A stretch of DNA of 64,000 nt from Pseudomonadota bacterium (GTDB taxonomy: Bacteria > Myxococcota_A > UBA796 > SXON01), in the NCBI GenBank assembly GCA_030685065.1, contig JAUXQH010000001.1, positions 62,001-126,000 of the forward strand, given 5' to 3'. Position 1 is the stretch's first letter, and every line of letters begins with the position of its first letter. Below are positions 36,217-46,452 of the stretch, piece by piece. The notes beneath the pieces were generated by a model. That model saw only the letters and a list, made by a program, of their open reading frames with translations. It did not search any database and was not told the DNA's origin. Position numbers and translations under genes: made by a program.

Positions 36217-36777
36217 ATGCCAGAAAAGCCAAAGGTCCGGGGGTGGATGCTCGCCACCGGCCTGTTCCTCGTGACCGTGGGCCTCTGTTTTCTGCTCGTA
36301 CCGCTGCTGGCGACGTTCGCGGCCGGCCTCGCGGCCGGCGGCCTCCTGCTGGTGGCAGGCATCGCGCAGCTGTTCGACGCGGTGAGCGATCGCGCGCAGG
36401 GGTGGGGGTGGAGCCTGGCGATGGGCCTCGTGGCGGCCATCGCCGGCGTGCTGCTGCTGGTCGACCCCGTGGGGGCGATGGTGGGCGTGACGCTGCTGCT
36501 CGCGTCGTTCCTGCTCGTGAGCGGCGCGATGAAGATCGCGCTTTCCGTCGTCTGGAACCCGGTGCCCGGCTGGGGCTGGATGCTCTTCAACGGCCTCATC
36601 ACCATGTTCCTGGGGGTGCTGCTCATCGCGGGATGGCCGACCACCGGGCTCTGGACCGTGGGGGTCTTCCTCGGCGTGGACGCGCTGCTCGCCGGCTTCA
36701 GCCGCATCGTCCGCGCGGTGTCGCTGCCCGAGCTCACGGGGCGCGACGACACGATGATGCCTACGCCGCGGACGTAG
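36217..36777 (+). CDS. HdeD-like integral membrane protein
   Basis: 186 residues with about six hydrophobic helices arranged as three similar pairs (GWMLATGLFLVTVGLCFLLV; SLAMGLVAAIAGVLLLVDPV; LITMFLGVLLIAGWPTTGLW). The repeated W-x-x-x-x-G-x-x-x-x-x-x-G-x-x-L-L pattern with V-D-P or W-P turns is that of the HdeD/DUF308 family, a stress-linked inner-membrane protein. GGGGGG lies about five bases before the ATG. It follows a hairpin, so it is probably its own unit. Confidence 0.85.
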   Translation: MPEKPKVRGWMLATGLFLVTVGLCFLLVPLLATFAAGLAAGGLLLVAGIAQLFDAVSDRAQGWGWSLAMGLVAAIAGVLLLVDPVGAMVGVTLLLASFLLVSGAMKIALSVVWNPVPGWGWMLFNGLITMFLGVLLIAGWPTTGLWTVGVFLGVDALLAGFSRIVRAVSLPELTGRDDTMMPTPRT

Positions 36778-36800
36778 GTGTCAGCCAGCGCGGCGCCGGG

Positions 36801-37349
36801 TCAGCCCCGGATCAGCATGAAGTAGTCGTTGGTCGCCTTTCCCTTCTTGTAGGCCGCGCCGATGATCACGTGCGGCGAGACGCGGCGCAGGTAGTCGATC
36901 ATGTGGGCGAACACGAGCGTGGAGAGGCCCGTGTCGTTTGGCTGGAGGGCCGGGAACTCGGGCGGGGCGCTCGCGGCGACCGAGAGGTAGCTGAAGTGGG
37001 CCCCGCCGTGCGGGGCGTCTGCCTCACCTACCAGGAAGTGACCCGGCCCCACCAGCCAGCCCATGGACTGGTGGTTGTAGCCCTGCACAACGCCCCCGCG
37101 CTTCACGACGCGCTTCTGGAAGGTAGAGAAGAGCGGGAGGGAGTTCTGCCCCTCGTGGATGACGATTTCGCCCTCGGGTCCGTGCAGCTCCGCCGTCGTC
37201 ACGAGGCGGCCGTCCGCCAGCTTCCACAGCGCGACCTGCTCCTTCTTTCCGAGCCCGCGCATCCAGTTGACGCGCTCGTCGTGCCCGTGCGCATCGAGCG
37301 CCGCGGTGATCGGGGCGAGAGAATCGGAGAGCGAAGGGAGCGGAATCAT
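36801..37349 (-). CDS. Hypothetical cytoplasmic protein
   Basis: 182 residues. No signal or membrane segment. The N-terminal half carries DAHGHDERVNWMRGLGKKEQ and ALWKLADGRLVTTAELHGPE; the C-terminal half has GHFLVGEADAPHGGAHFSYL and FAHMIDYLRRVSPHVIIGAA. The start at 37349 has AAGG six bases upstream. It looks like a folded single-domain protein; I do not recognise the family. It converges with the HdeD-like gene (23 bases between stops) and follows the sulfatase-fold gene by 46 bases in a divergent-to-tandem arrangement. Confidence 0.75.
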   Translation of the reverse strand: MIPLPSLSDSLAPITAALDAHGHDERVNWMRGLGKKEQVALWKLADGRLVTTAELHGPEGEIVIHEGQNSLPLFSTFQKRVVKRGGVVQGYNHQSMGWLVGPGHFLVGEADAPHGGAHFSYLSVAASAPPEFPALQPNDTGLSTLVFAHMIDYLRRVSPHVIIGAAYKKGKATNDYFMLIRG

Positions 37350-37395
37350 GGGGAACCTTGGGGCGAGCGGCACTAACCCGACACGCGGGGCGTCG

Positions 37396-38907
37396 CTACT
37401 CCACGTACCCCAACGCGCGGAGGGCCTCGAGGTCGGTCGGACCCGTCATCCGGGCCTCGGGCGCGGCAACCTGGCCTCCCACCCACGCCAGCGCGCGCGC
37501 CTCGAGCTCGGGCACCCAGGCCGCGCCCAGCTGGGACGCGAGCTCGCCCGGATCGGCTCCCAGGTCGTAGGCCTCCCGCGTGCCGTCGGTGCCGACGATC
37601 AGCTTCTGCGGGCCCAGCCGGAAGGCGCGCCGGATGCGATCGAAGCGGCGGCCGTAGCTCGGATCGCGGAGGTCCTTGTGGCGCGACCAATAGACCTCGG
37701 ACACCTGCAGATCGGTGGTGTGTTGGGCGCCGGGCAGCGGCGGCTGGCCCGCCGCGGCCAGGATCAGCGAAGCGACGTCGTGTGTCTGGATCGCACGGGG
37801 GTCACGCCCGGCGACGTACCCAGGCCCCTTGACGAGCAGGGGCACGTGGAGCACCTGCTCGTAGACGTCCTTGCTGTGCTCGATCAACGCGTGCTCGCCG
37901 AGGTACTCGCCGTGATCGGAGAGGATGAAGACGTAGTCCTCCGGCCCGATCCCGAGGCTCGGGAGCGCGTCGAGCAAGGCGCCGACCTGCTCGTCGAGGA
38001 AGCGCAGCTCGCTGTCGTAGGCCTCGCCCCAGGCGCGCCGGGCCTCGGGTGACTCTCCCTCCTCGGCCAGGAGCCGCGTGGTCACGGACTCCCAGCTGGA
38101 CCGGAAGGGCAGCAGATGCGGCTGGATCGAAGACGGATCGCGCACGTAGCCGCGACGGGGGATCCACGGCGCGTGCGCGTCCATGTAGTTGAGGAACAGG
38201 AACAGCGGCGCCTCGCGCGGCCGCCCGAGCAGGGCGAGGGCCAGGGCGGAGATGCGGTCAGCCGTGATGTAGGGGAGCCTGTTCCGGTCCAGACGGAGCT
38301 GCTCGCACATCCACAGGTCGAAGCCCTGGGACAGGCCCCACATGCTGTGGAGGAACCCGCGGTTCGCCGCGATGCCCGCGGTGCGGTATCCAGCTTCCCG
38401 GAGGGAGCGCGCGACGGTCTGCGAGCGCTCGGCGAGCGGCGCGGCGAGGTCGCTTCCGAGGGGCGTGCCGTGCGCGCCATGCGCGATCACGGGCTTGCCC
38501 GTGAACAACGAAGCGTGCGAGGGGAGGGTCCACGCGCCGTCTGACTGCATCTGGTCGTACACGCGGGCATCCGCCGCCCAGGCGTCGATCCGCGGCGTGG
38601 TGGTGCGATCGTAGCCGTAGACGCCCATCCGATCCGCGCGCACCGTGTCCAACACGATGACGACGATATCGGGCCCCTGCGGCGGCTCCCAGATCGACGG
38701 GGTGCGGGCGAGCTCGCCGCGGAGCTGTTGGAGGTCCTGCTCGTGGGCGGCGGCGTCTTCCGCCCAGTCCACGAGGGGATCCCCGAAGAAGGGCACCCGG
38801 AGCGCCAGCTCGTACCCCCGCAGCACGTCGACGTGCCGCCACGCGGTGGCCCACCCGAAGGCGACCACCGCGACGCACAGGACCGGTAGGACAGCGCGAC
38901 GGGTCAC
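37396..38907 (-). CDS. Sulfatase/alkaline-phosphatase-fold membrane-anchored enzyme with Thr nucleophile position
   Basis: 503 residues from GTG. One N-terminal membrane anchor (AVLPVLCVAVVAFGWATAW) precedes a sulfatase domain: VIVLDTVRADRMGVYGYDRT with the metal Asp at about D87, WTLPSHASLFTG at 126-137, and FILSDHGEYLGEH. In formylglycine sulfatases the first residue of the C/S-x-P-x-R signature is Cys or Ser; here it is T127, and the Arg is His. That resembles phosphoethanolamine- or phosphoglycerol-transferase relatives. It is expected to act in the periplasm. It starts nine bases after pilB and is probably co-transcribed. Confidence 0.85.
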   Translation of the reverse strand: MTRRAVLPVLCVAVVAFGWATAWRHVDVLRGYELALRVPFFGDPLVDWAEDAAAHEQDLQQLRGELARTPSIWEPPQGPDIVVIVLDTVRADRMGVYGYDRTTTPRIDAWAADARVYDQMQSDGAWTLPSHASLFTGKPVIAHGAHGTPLGSDLAAPLAERSQTVARSLREAGYRTAGIAANRGFLHSMWGLSQGFDLWMCEQLRLDRNRLPYITADRISALALALLGRPREAPLFLFLNYMDAHAPWIPRRGYVRDPSSIQPHLLPFRSSWESVTTRLLAEEGESPEARRAWGEAYDSELRFLDEQVGALLDALPSLGIGPEDYVFILSDHGEYLGEHALIEHSKDVYEQVLHVPLLVKGPGYVAGRDPRAIQTHDVASLILAAAGQPPLPGAQHTTDLQVSEVYWSRHKDLRDPSYGRRFDRIRRAFRLGPQKLIVGTDGTREAYDLGADPGELASQLGAAWVPELEARALAWVGGQVAAPEARMTGPTDLEALRALGYVE

Positions 38908-38916
38908 GGGTCGCGA

Positions 38917-40650
38917 TCAGTCCGGCGCGGTCACGCGAACCACCTCTTCGAGAGAGGTCATGCCTTCGCGGAACTTGGTCACGGCGCTCATGCGCAGCGT
39001 CTTCATGCCGTTACGCACGGCTTCGCGCTTGAGCTCGAGGGTGGAGGCGCCGTTGAGGATGAACTCGCGCACTTCCTCGTTGCACACCATCATCTCGTAC
39101 ACGGCGATACGGCCCTTGTACCCGGTGTTGTTGCAGGTGCGGCAGCCGGCGCCGCGCATCGGCTTCACCGAGTCGCACTCCTCGGGAGGGATGCCGACAT
39201 CGATGAGGTTCTGCCTGGGCACCTCGACCGGGGCCTTGCACTCACCGCAGAGCTTGCGGACGAGGCGCTGGGCGCCGATGAGGTTGACCGAGCTGGCCAC
39301 GAGGAACGGCTCGATGCCCATGTTCAAGAGCCGCGACACGGTGGACGGGGCGTCATTGGTGTGGAGCGTGGAGAGCACGAGATGGCCCGTGAGGGCGGCC
39401 TTGACGGCGATCTCCGCCGTCTCGAAGTCTCGGATCTCGCCGACCATGATGATGTCGGGGTCCTGCCGGAGGAACGACCGGAGCGAGGCCGCGAAGTTCA
39501 ACCCGATGTCGTCGTGCATCTGGCACTGGTTGATGCCGTAGAGGTTGTACTCGATCGGATCTTCGGCGGTGCTGATGTTGTGCGAGGTCTTGTTGAGCTC
39601 GGACAACGTCGAGTACAGCGTGGTCGTCTTTCCGGAGCCGGTCGGGCCGGTGATGAGGATCATGCCGTAGGGCTTGGCGATGGCCTCCTTGAAGTCCCGG
39701 AGGGTGCCCTCCTCGAAGCCCAGGCGGGTCATGTCGAGCTGGAGGTTGCTCTTGTCGAGCAACCGCATGACGATCTTCTCGCCCCAGAGCACGGGGAGGA
39801 TGGACACGCGGAAGTCCATCTCCTTCCCGCGACCCATCTTGAGCTTGATGCGGCCGTCCTGCGGGAGCCGGCGCTCGGCGATATCGAGGTTCGCCATGAT
39901 CTTCAGACGCGACACGATCGCGTGCTTGAGCTTCATGGGCGGCTTCATGACCTCGTACAGCATGCCGTCGATGCGGTATCGGATCCGGAGCTGCTTCTCG
40001 TACGGCTCGATGTGGATGTCGGACGCGCCCTTGCGGATCGCGTCGAGCAGCACGAGGTTCACCAGCTTGACGACCGGCGCGTCGCCCGCGGACTTCTCGA
40101 GGTCGAGGACGTTGATGTCCTCGTCGATGTCTCCGGCGAGCTCGAGATCCTCGTCGTCCTTGCCGGCGAAGTCGACCATCACGTCATCGAAGGAGACGTT
40201 GGACGTGTAGTACTTCTCGATCGCGTCCGCGATGGCCTGCTCGGAGGCCACCACCACGTCGATGTTGAAGTTCGTCACGAACTTCACGTCGTCGATGGCG
40301 TAGATGTTCGACGGATCCGCCATCGCGACGATGAGCGTGGTCCCGGCGCGGTTGACCGGGATGATCTGATGCCGGACCACGAGCTCCTTCGGGAGGAGCT
40401 TCAGGACCTCGGGATCGATCTCGAAGTCGGCGAGGTGGATGCTCGGTACGCCGTATTGCTTCGAGAGGAAGGCGGTGAGCTCGTTCTCGTCGATATAGCC
40501 GAGCTTGGTGAGCTGGTGGCCGAGCCGGCCGCCGGTGGAGCGCTGGCCTTCCATCGCCTTCTGGAGCTGTAGCGGCGAGATGAGCTTCTCCCGGACCAGC
40601 AGCTCACCCAGACGACCGCCCGATGTGCCCGACTTCCTGTCCTCGGCCAT
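38917..40650 (-). CDS. pilB: Type IV pilus assembly / type II secretion ATPase (PilB/GspE)
   Basis: 577 residues. An N-terminal MshEN/T2SSE_N domain (residues 10-150, LGELLVREKLISPLQL) is followed by the hexameric ATPase. Walker A is GPTGSGKTT (335-343), Walker B DIIMVGEIRD (399-408), with Asp and His boxes (SDIHIEP; LSTLHTNDAP). Four Cys at 468, 471, 503 and 506 (CGEC, CRTC) form the zinc site of extension ATPases. The ATG at 40650 is preferred over an in-frame TTG at 40659. PilB and GspE are hard to separate; no other pilus or secretion gene is in the window. The sigma-like gene lies 27 bases upstream on the same strand. Confidence 0.93.
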   Translation of the reverse strand: MAEDRKSGTSGGRLGELLVREKLISPLQLQKAMEGQRSTGGRLGHQLTKLGYIDENELTAFLSKQYGVPSIHLADFEIDPEVLKLLPKELVVRHQIIPVNRAGTTLIVAMADPSNIYAIDDVKFVTNFNIDVVVASEQAIADAIEKYYTSNVSFDDVMVDFAGKDDEDLELAGDIDEDINVLDLEKSAGDAPVVKLVNLVLLDAIRKGASDIHIEPYEKQLRIRYRIDGMLYEVMKPPMKLKHAIVSRLKIMANLDIAERRLPQDGRIKLKMGRGKEMDFRVSILPVLWGEKIVMRLLDKSNLQLDMTRLGFEEGTLRDFKEAIAKPYGMILITGPTGSGKTTTLYSTLSELNKTSHNISTAEDPIEYNLYGINQCQMHDDIGLNFAASLRSFLRQDPDIIMVGEIRDFETAEIAVKAALTGHLVLSTLHTNDAPSTVSRLLNMGIEPFLVASSVNLIGAQRLVRKLCGECKAPVEVPRQNLIDVGIPPEECDSVKPMRGAGCRTCNNTGYKGRIAVYEMMVCNEEVREFILNGASTLELKREAVRNGMKTLRMSAVTKFREGMTSLEEVVRVTAPD

Positions 40651-40677
40651 GCTTCTCAACCTCGAAGGCCGTCCAGT

Positions 40678-41892
40678 TTACCCTTCGCTTCCCGGGACTG
40701 GCTCCGAGGGTGCCTGTTCGAGGAAAGGAATCGGCGTAGCAGCACGACTTTCCCTGAATCGTGCCGCGAGGTCGAGGACCCGATCCGGTGGTGCGTCCGC
40801 CACGAGGACCCAGGTCGCGCCCACCTCCTCCCAGGCCACGACCACCGCGTCCGGCTTCACGGGCGCGGGGCCCCCCTGGCCACCAGCGCGATCCGCGCCG
40901 GAGGGAGCCGCGGCCCGGCGCGCCTCGAGGGTGCCCGAAGCGGCCTCGAGCGTGGCGACCACCGGCCCGTCGAGGGTGGGCGCCGACAACCAGTGCTGGA
41001 GGGTCCACAAGCTGGCTCCGCCCTGGTAGATCAGCACCGCCCCGGCCGCCGAGCCCGGCGCGATGCGCGCGCCGAGGAGCGTCAGGCCGAAGGGGGACAG
41101 GTCGGGGACCTCGGCGAGCTGCCAGGGCACCTCTCGACGCGTGAGCTCCTGCCCGAGCTCGCTGGGCTCGCTGCCCCGGAGGGGCGCCTCCAGCAGGGCG
41201 TCCCGGTGGAGGGCAGCGAGGCGAGCGAGATCCGGCCGGTCCTGCCACGCGCGGATCCACGGCGTGGACGCGAACCCGAGGATCAGCGCCCCGACCACGC
41301 CCCAGATCCACCACCGCGATCGTGGTGGCGGCGGCTCGGCCCCAGGCGGGAGGATGAGCGCGGCGGCGGGGGCGGGGCGCATGAGCGCGGCGTGGACGTG
41401 CAGCCGCGCATCGGTGCCTCCCTCGCTGGAGAACGGGGGCTCCAGCAGCTGGTGGACCGCGTCGAGCGTTCCGCGCGCCTGCTTCCCCGCGACCCGCTCG
41501 AGGGCGGCCGAGGGCACGTCGAAGAAAAGATCGACGAGGTAGAGCAGCCGCGCGGCCTCGGGGAGCTGGCGGGCGCCCGCCTCCGTCGGCGGCACGGGCG
41601 GCTCCGGGAGGGCGGCCGTGCCGGAGAACCCTACGCGCAGATGGCTGTAGAGGAGGAGGCCCACCTGCGCCGCCACGGGATCGCCGGTGCCGAGGCTGCT
41701 CGCGCGCTCCGCGAGCTCGACGCGAAACGTGGTTGCCCAACCGACCGCCTCGGTGTCCGTGGTGCAGAGCGCGCGGATCACCGACCAGATGGCGCCCGCC
41801 TGCGCGTTCCACAGCGTGGGAAACGCCCCTGGTTGCGACGTCTGCAACGCACGGACGAGGCGGAACTCGGCGAGATCCGCGGGAGCGGTCAT
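40678..41892 (-). CDS. Membrane-anchored ECF-sigma-like protein with extracytoplasmic domain
   Basis: 404 residues. Residues 10-65 (LVRALQTSQPGAFPTLWNAQ, then WSVIRALCTTDTEAVGWATT) follow the helix pattern of sigma-70 region 2. Residues 108-150 (RQLPEAARLLYLVDLFFDVP, then ALERVAGKQARGTLDAVHQL) follow that of region 4 with its helix-turn-helix. A Pro-rich linker leads to one membrane helix (about 194-215, WWIWGVVGALILGFAST) and a 190-residue extracytoplasmic domain. Such a sigma-like plus membrane fusion is unusual; the sequence has drifted from consensus and may be a signalling protein no longer binding RNA polymerase. It precedes pilB and could regulate or be co-expressed with it. Family assignment is from pattern only. 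Confidence 0.7.
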   Translation of the reverse strand: MTAPADLAEFRLVRALQTSQPGAFPTLWNAQAGAIWSVIRALCTTDTEAVGWATTFRVELAERASSLGTGDPVAAQVGLLLYSHLRVGFSGTAALPEPPVPPTEAGARQLPEAARLLYLVDLFFDVPSAALERVAGKQARGTLDAVHQLLEPPFSSEGGTDARLHVHAALMRPAPAAALILPPGAEPPPPRSRWWIWGVVGALILGFASTPWIRAWQDRPDLARLAALHRDALLEAPLRGSEPSELGQELTRREVPWQLAEVPDLSPFGLTLLGARIAPGSAAGAVLIYQGGASLWTLQHWLSAPTLDGPVVATLEAASGTLEARRAAAPSGADRAGGQGGPAPVKPDAVVVAWEEVGATWVLVADAPPDRVLDLAARFRESRAATPIPFLEQAPSEPVPGSEG

Positions 41893-41925
41893 GCGGATCG
41901 GTCCGGTTGCAGTAGAGTATCGGCC

Positions 41926-43209
<1,284 letters not shown>

Positions 43210-43231
43210 CGGCCCTACGCTACGTTGCCGC

Positions 43232-43879
43232 ATGCTCGTGCCCGCGCTGTTCGTGCTCTCGCTCGAGGCGGGGTGCATCGGAGCCATCACCCTCGATGAC
43301 ACCGGCAAGGGCGACACCGCCGCTGTCGACACCGACGGCGACACCGACGCGGACACCGACACCGACGTGCCCCCCGTCGATCGGGATGGGGACGGCGCGG
43401 CCGAGGCCGACGACTGCGATGACACCGACGCGGACGTGTTCCCCGGCGCCCCGGAAGCGTGGGACGACATCGACAGCGACTGTGACGGCGTGGTGGATGG
43501 AGACGGGGCGTGGTCGGGTGAGGCCTCCCTCGACGCCAGCGCCGTGTACGAGGGCCGTCGCTACAACTTCTCGCTCCGGTGCCCCTTCGTCGGGACGCGC
43601 CTGGCCGCCACGCTCGACTTCACGATCACGTGCACGCCCGACCCGACGGACGAGGATGCACAGCGCCTCCTCGGCGCGACGCTGATCATCGCGCCCACCG
43701 ACCACGACGTGGCCGGTGACACCTGGGACGACGGAGTGGAATTCACGTCCGCGAATGGCTGGGACAGCGACGGCGAGGGCTCGATCGCGTGGTCGGGGTT
43801 CGACGAGGCGGAGGTGCGCGTCGAGATGAGCGGGGTGTCGCTGGCCGCCGAGGGGCGCGGGGACATCACGAGGGACTGA
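43232..43879 (+). CDS. Lipoprotein with MopE-type metal-binding motif
   Basis: 215 residues. The signal ends L-E-A-G-C. A short Asp-Thr linker is followed by a MopE-type repeat: D-R-D-G-D-G then ADDCDDTDADVFPGAPEAWD and DIDSDCDGVVDGD, a calcium or copper-binding Asp-rich loop common in myxobacterial surface proteins. The C-terminal 110 residues are beta-rich with two Cys (LRCPFVG and ITCTPDP). It follows the phosphatase by 22 bases, shares the DTD linker style and is likely expressed with it. Function unknown. Confidence 0.82.
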   Translation: MLVPALFVLSLEAGCIGAITLDDTGKGDTAAVDTDGDTDADTDTDVPPVDRDGDGAAEADDCDDTDADVFPGAPEAWDDIDSDCDGVVDGDGAWSGEASLDASAVYEGRRYNFSLRCPFVGTRLAATLDFTITCTPDPTDEDAQRLLGATLIIAPTDHDVAGDTWDDGVEFTSANGWDSDGEGSIAWSGFDEAEVRVEMSGVSLAAEGRGDITRD

Positions 43880-43883
43880 ACCC

Positions 43884-45239
43884 CTACTCCCGAACGACCG
43901 ACCCGAACGTCGTCCCGCGCATCCGCTTGACCCGCTGCCGAACGTCGTACACCGCGTGCGCGCCCGCCTGGATGCCGGCCACCGCGTACTGGAGCAGCCC
44001 GGGGTTCCAGAACTGTCCCTCGACGAGCCGGTGGTCCTTGTCGACCAGGCCGGTCTCCTTCGCGAGCTCGAACAAGCGGGTGTGCGGGTAGATGCGGATC
44101 GGCTGCATCATCAGGAGCGTGAAGAGCCGGAGCTGCGGGCCCAATTCCATGCGCGCGTGCACGAGGAACTTGAGGATGGCGAACAACGACTTCGTGTCCT
44201 CCCCGGGGGAGTTGAGGAAGAAGCTGTATTCCACGTCCATCCCGTGCTTCTTCGCGATCTGCACGGTGTAGAGCATGTCCTCGTAGCGGAAGTTCTTGTC
44301 GAGGTTCTTGAGCATGCGATCATCGACGTGATCGGGGCTGAAGCTCAACAATCCGCAGCCCGCCTTCTTGAGCCACACCATGAGCTCGTCCGGCAGCGTG
44401 TTGCGATGCTCGTTGAACCACGCCGACCACTTGATGTCCAGCCCGCGCGCCACGATCTCCTTGCAGATGTTGATGGCGTGGGAGGCGGGGATGTTGAAGA
44501 TCTGGTCGCAGAAGAACATCTGCGTGACACCGTGGTCGCGCACGAGGGACTCGATCTCGTCCACGACGTCCTTCGGGTCCCGCATCCGGACGCGGTGGCC
44601 GAGGAGGAAGGTGTCCGAGCAGTGGATGCAGTGCAGCGAGCAGCCGCGCTTGGCCTGCACCCCGACGCTCACGAAGGAGGACGCGAGGTACGGGACGTGC
44701 GAGACCAGGTCCCGACGCGGGTGGCGGAGGTTTTTCCACTCCTCCCCCGGCGGCCGGCCCGTGTAGTGCACCGTGCCATCCCGACGGTAGTAGATGCCCT
44801 TCACGTTCTCGGGGTGTTCGAGATCAGCCAGCAAGGCCGGAAAACGGTGCTCGGCCTCCCCCCACACGCCGACATCGACCTCGGGCAGGCGCTCCATCAT
44901 GATCTCGGAGTACAGCGAGAACGCCGTCCCCCCCGCGACGATGACGACCTCGGGCGCCACCTTCTTGATGAGCCGGACGGTCTCCTGCTGCGGCTGAAAA
45001 TCGTCCGTGTGGAGGTTGGGCATGCCGACCTTCATGTTGCGGAGCGAGATCCCGACGACCGTGGGGCGGAACGCGCGCAGCTCGGCTTCGAGCGCGGGAA
45101 ACGGCGCGTCGCGATGCAGGTTCACATCGAAGATGCGCACCTCGTGCCCGTCGAGGTGCGCCGCGAGGTACGCGAGCCCGAGCGGGTAGACCAGCTCCAT
45201 GTCGAGGGCGGTGAAAGCCTGGACGAGCAGCACGCGCAT
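43884..45239 (-). CDS. B12-binding-type radical SAM enzyme
   Basis: 451 residues. Residues 1-140 form a Rossmann-like cobalamin-binding domain (VLLVQAFTALDMELVYPLGL, VVIVAGGTAFSL), though a DxHxxG cobalamin-His motif is not seen. The radical SAM domain has C200-x3-C204-x2-C207 in KRGCSLHCIHCSDT, then FCDQIFNIP, and LLSFSPDHVDDRMLKNLDKN. The architecture is that of the BchE/P-methylase-like group, which modify lipids, antibiotics or tetrapyrroles. AAGG lies seven bases before the ATG. No substrate clue in the neighbours; it ends five bases from the convergent lipoprotein stop. Confidence 0.87.
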   Translation of the reverse strand: MRVLLVQAFTALDMELVYPLGLAYLAAHLDGHEVRIFDVNLHRDAPFPALEAELRAFRPTVVGISLRNMKVGMPNLHTDDFQPQQETVRLIKKVAPEVVIVAGGTAFSLYSEIMMERLPEVDVGVWGEAEHRFPALLADLEHPENVKGIYYRRDGTVHYTGRPPGEEWKNLRHPRRDLVSHVPYLASSFVSVGVQAKRGCSLHCIHCSDTFLLGHRVRMRDPKDVVDEIESLVRDHGVTQMFFCDQIFNIPASHAINICKEIVARGLDIKWSAWFNEHRNTLPDELMVWLKKAGCGLLSFSPDHVDDRMLKNLDKNFRYEDMLYTVQIAKKHGMDVEYSFFLNSPGEDTKSLFAILKFLVHARMELGPQLRLFTLLMMQPIRIYPHTRLFELAKETGLVDKDHRLVEGQFWNPGLLQYAVAGIQAGAHAVYDVRQRVKRMRGTTFGSVVRE

Positions 45240-45311
45240 CGCTGGACCTTAGCCCGGCGAGCCCGGATCCGGCGCGGGGGTCACGGCGCCCGGGGGCTAC
45301 GGTGCGGGCGG

Positions 45312-46451
45312 CTACCGGTTGGGGATCGGCAGCGGCGGCCCTTCCGGCAGCTCGAGCAGCTCCCAGACGAGGAACATGCAAGGCGAGATCGGCGCGATCG
45401 AGGCGGACTCGAGCGTGGCCCCGATCGCGACGTGGGTACACGCCGTGCAGAGCAGGTTCTGGAGGTGCCCCGGCGAGGCGAGCACCCGCTCCCAGGCCTC
45501 CTCCGCGGTGTCACCCGTCGCGACGTTTTCGGTGTGGCGGGCGCGCGGGAAGTGCGTGCCCCGGGCGAGCACGGGGACGCCCGGACAGGAGGGGGTGGCG
45601 TGCGCCACGACCCCGGCGGAGGCGAGGCAGGCGCCGTGGGCGCGCGCGTGGGGCTCGAAGTCCGGGAAGCGGGTCAGGGGGGGGAGCCCGGCGCCGCCGC
45701 GGAGGCGGTCGAGCGCCTCGTACAAGAAGGGCAGGTCCGCGGCCGGGTCGGGCGTCGGCGCCGTGCCCGGGAGCGGGGGGAGCGCGGGCGGGGAGGCCCC
45801 GACGAAGAGGGAGAAGAGGAGCTCGACGTGGTCACCATCGATGACCTCGACCCGGTGCTCGCCGGGGGCGGCGAACCGCGCCCAGCGCGCCACGCCCGAG
45901 GTCAGATCGAGCTCGTCCACCCGGCCGTTCGGGCGCCCCACGAGGAGGCGGGGGTGGGCGACGCCGTCGACCCGGAGCGCGATGCCCTGGCCGGGGGTCA
46001 GATCGCGAGGGACGGGATCGAGCGAGACCCCGCGAATCGCCCAGCCCACCACCCAGAAGCGGCCGCCGTTCGGAAGATCGCGGGAGGCCCACCCGACGTC
46101 GACGGGGACGCCGCGGGGGAGGGCCTCGAGGAGCGCGATCGGGGGGGCGCTCCCGGCATCCCGCGCGGCGACGAAGTGGGCGTCCCCCGGGTAGCCGGCG
46201 TGGGCCAGCGCGAGGCGGGTGGCGGCGGGGGTGAGCCGCGCGTCGGCGGAGGTGGCGGCGGCGGCGAGCGCCTCTGCGGCGGCGCGGAGGCCCCGATCGA
46301 CCCGCGCTTCGGGGCCGAGCGTGGGGAGGGCATCGCCGGGGCGGAACGCCACCTGGGCGGGGCCCGGCTCGGGGGCGGCCCGCGGTGCGGCGCTGGCGGT
46401 CGCGGCGAGCGCGCTGATGATCGCGACGAACCCGCGGCGAAGACCGCGCAC
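45312..46451 (-). CDS. CAP/SCP-domain secreted protein
   Basis: 379 residues from a GTG one base after the stop of the preceding paralogue. The signal-like N-terminus is VAIISALAATASA. The middle is beta-rich (PNGGRFWVVGWAIRGVSLD). The C-terminal 130 residues are a CAP domain: EALDRLRGGAGLPPLTRFPD, HARAHGACLASAGVV, HTENVATGDTAEEAWERVLA and SPGHLQNLLCTACTHVAIGA. CAP proteins are secreted and bind lipids or glycans or act as proteases; the role here is unknown. A long G-rich tract before the start may serve as ribosome site. The tandem arrangement suggests duplication. Confidence 0.78.
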   Translation of the reverse strand: MRGLRRGFVAIISALAATASAAPRAAPEPGPAQVAFRPGDALPTLGPEARVDRGLRAAAEALAAAATSADARLTPAATRLALAHAGYPGDAHFVAARDAGSAPPIALLEALPRGVPVDVGWASRDLPNGGRFWVVGWAIRGVSLDPVPRDLTPGQGIALRVDGVAHPRLLVGRPNGRVDELDLTSGVARWARFAAPGEHRVEVIDGDHVELLFSLFVGASPPALPPLPGTAPTPDPAADLPFLYEALDRLRGGAGLPPLTRFPDFEPHARAHGACLASAGVVAHATPSCPGVPVLARGTHFPRARHTENVATGDTAEEAWERVLASPGHLQNLLCTACTHVAIGATLESASIAPISPCMFLVWELLELPEGPPLPIPNR

Positions 46452-46452
46452 G

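Noticed and set aside
44040..44130. Cobalamin-binding His motif in the first radical SAM protein
   Set aside because: The N-terminal domain has a Rossmann-like pattern, but a D-x-H-x-x-G string is absent, so B12 use is not claimed.
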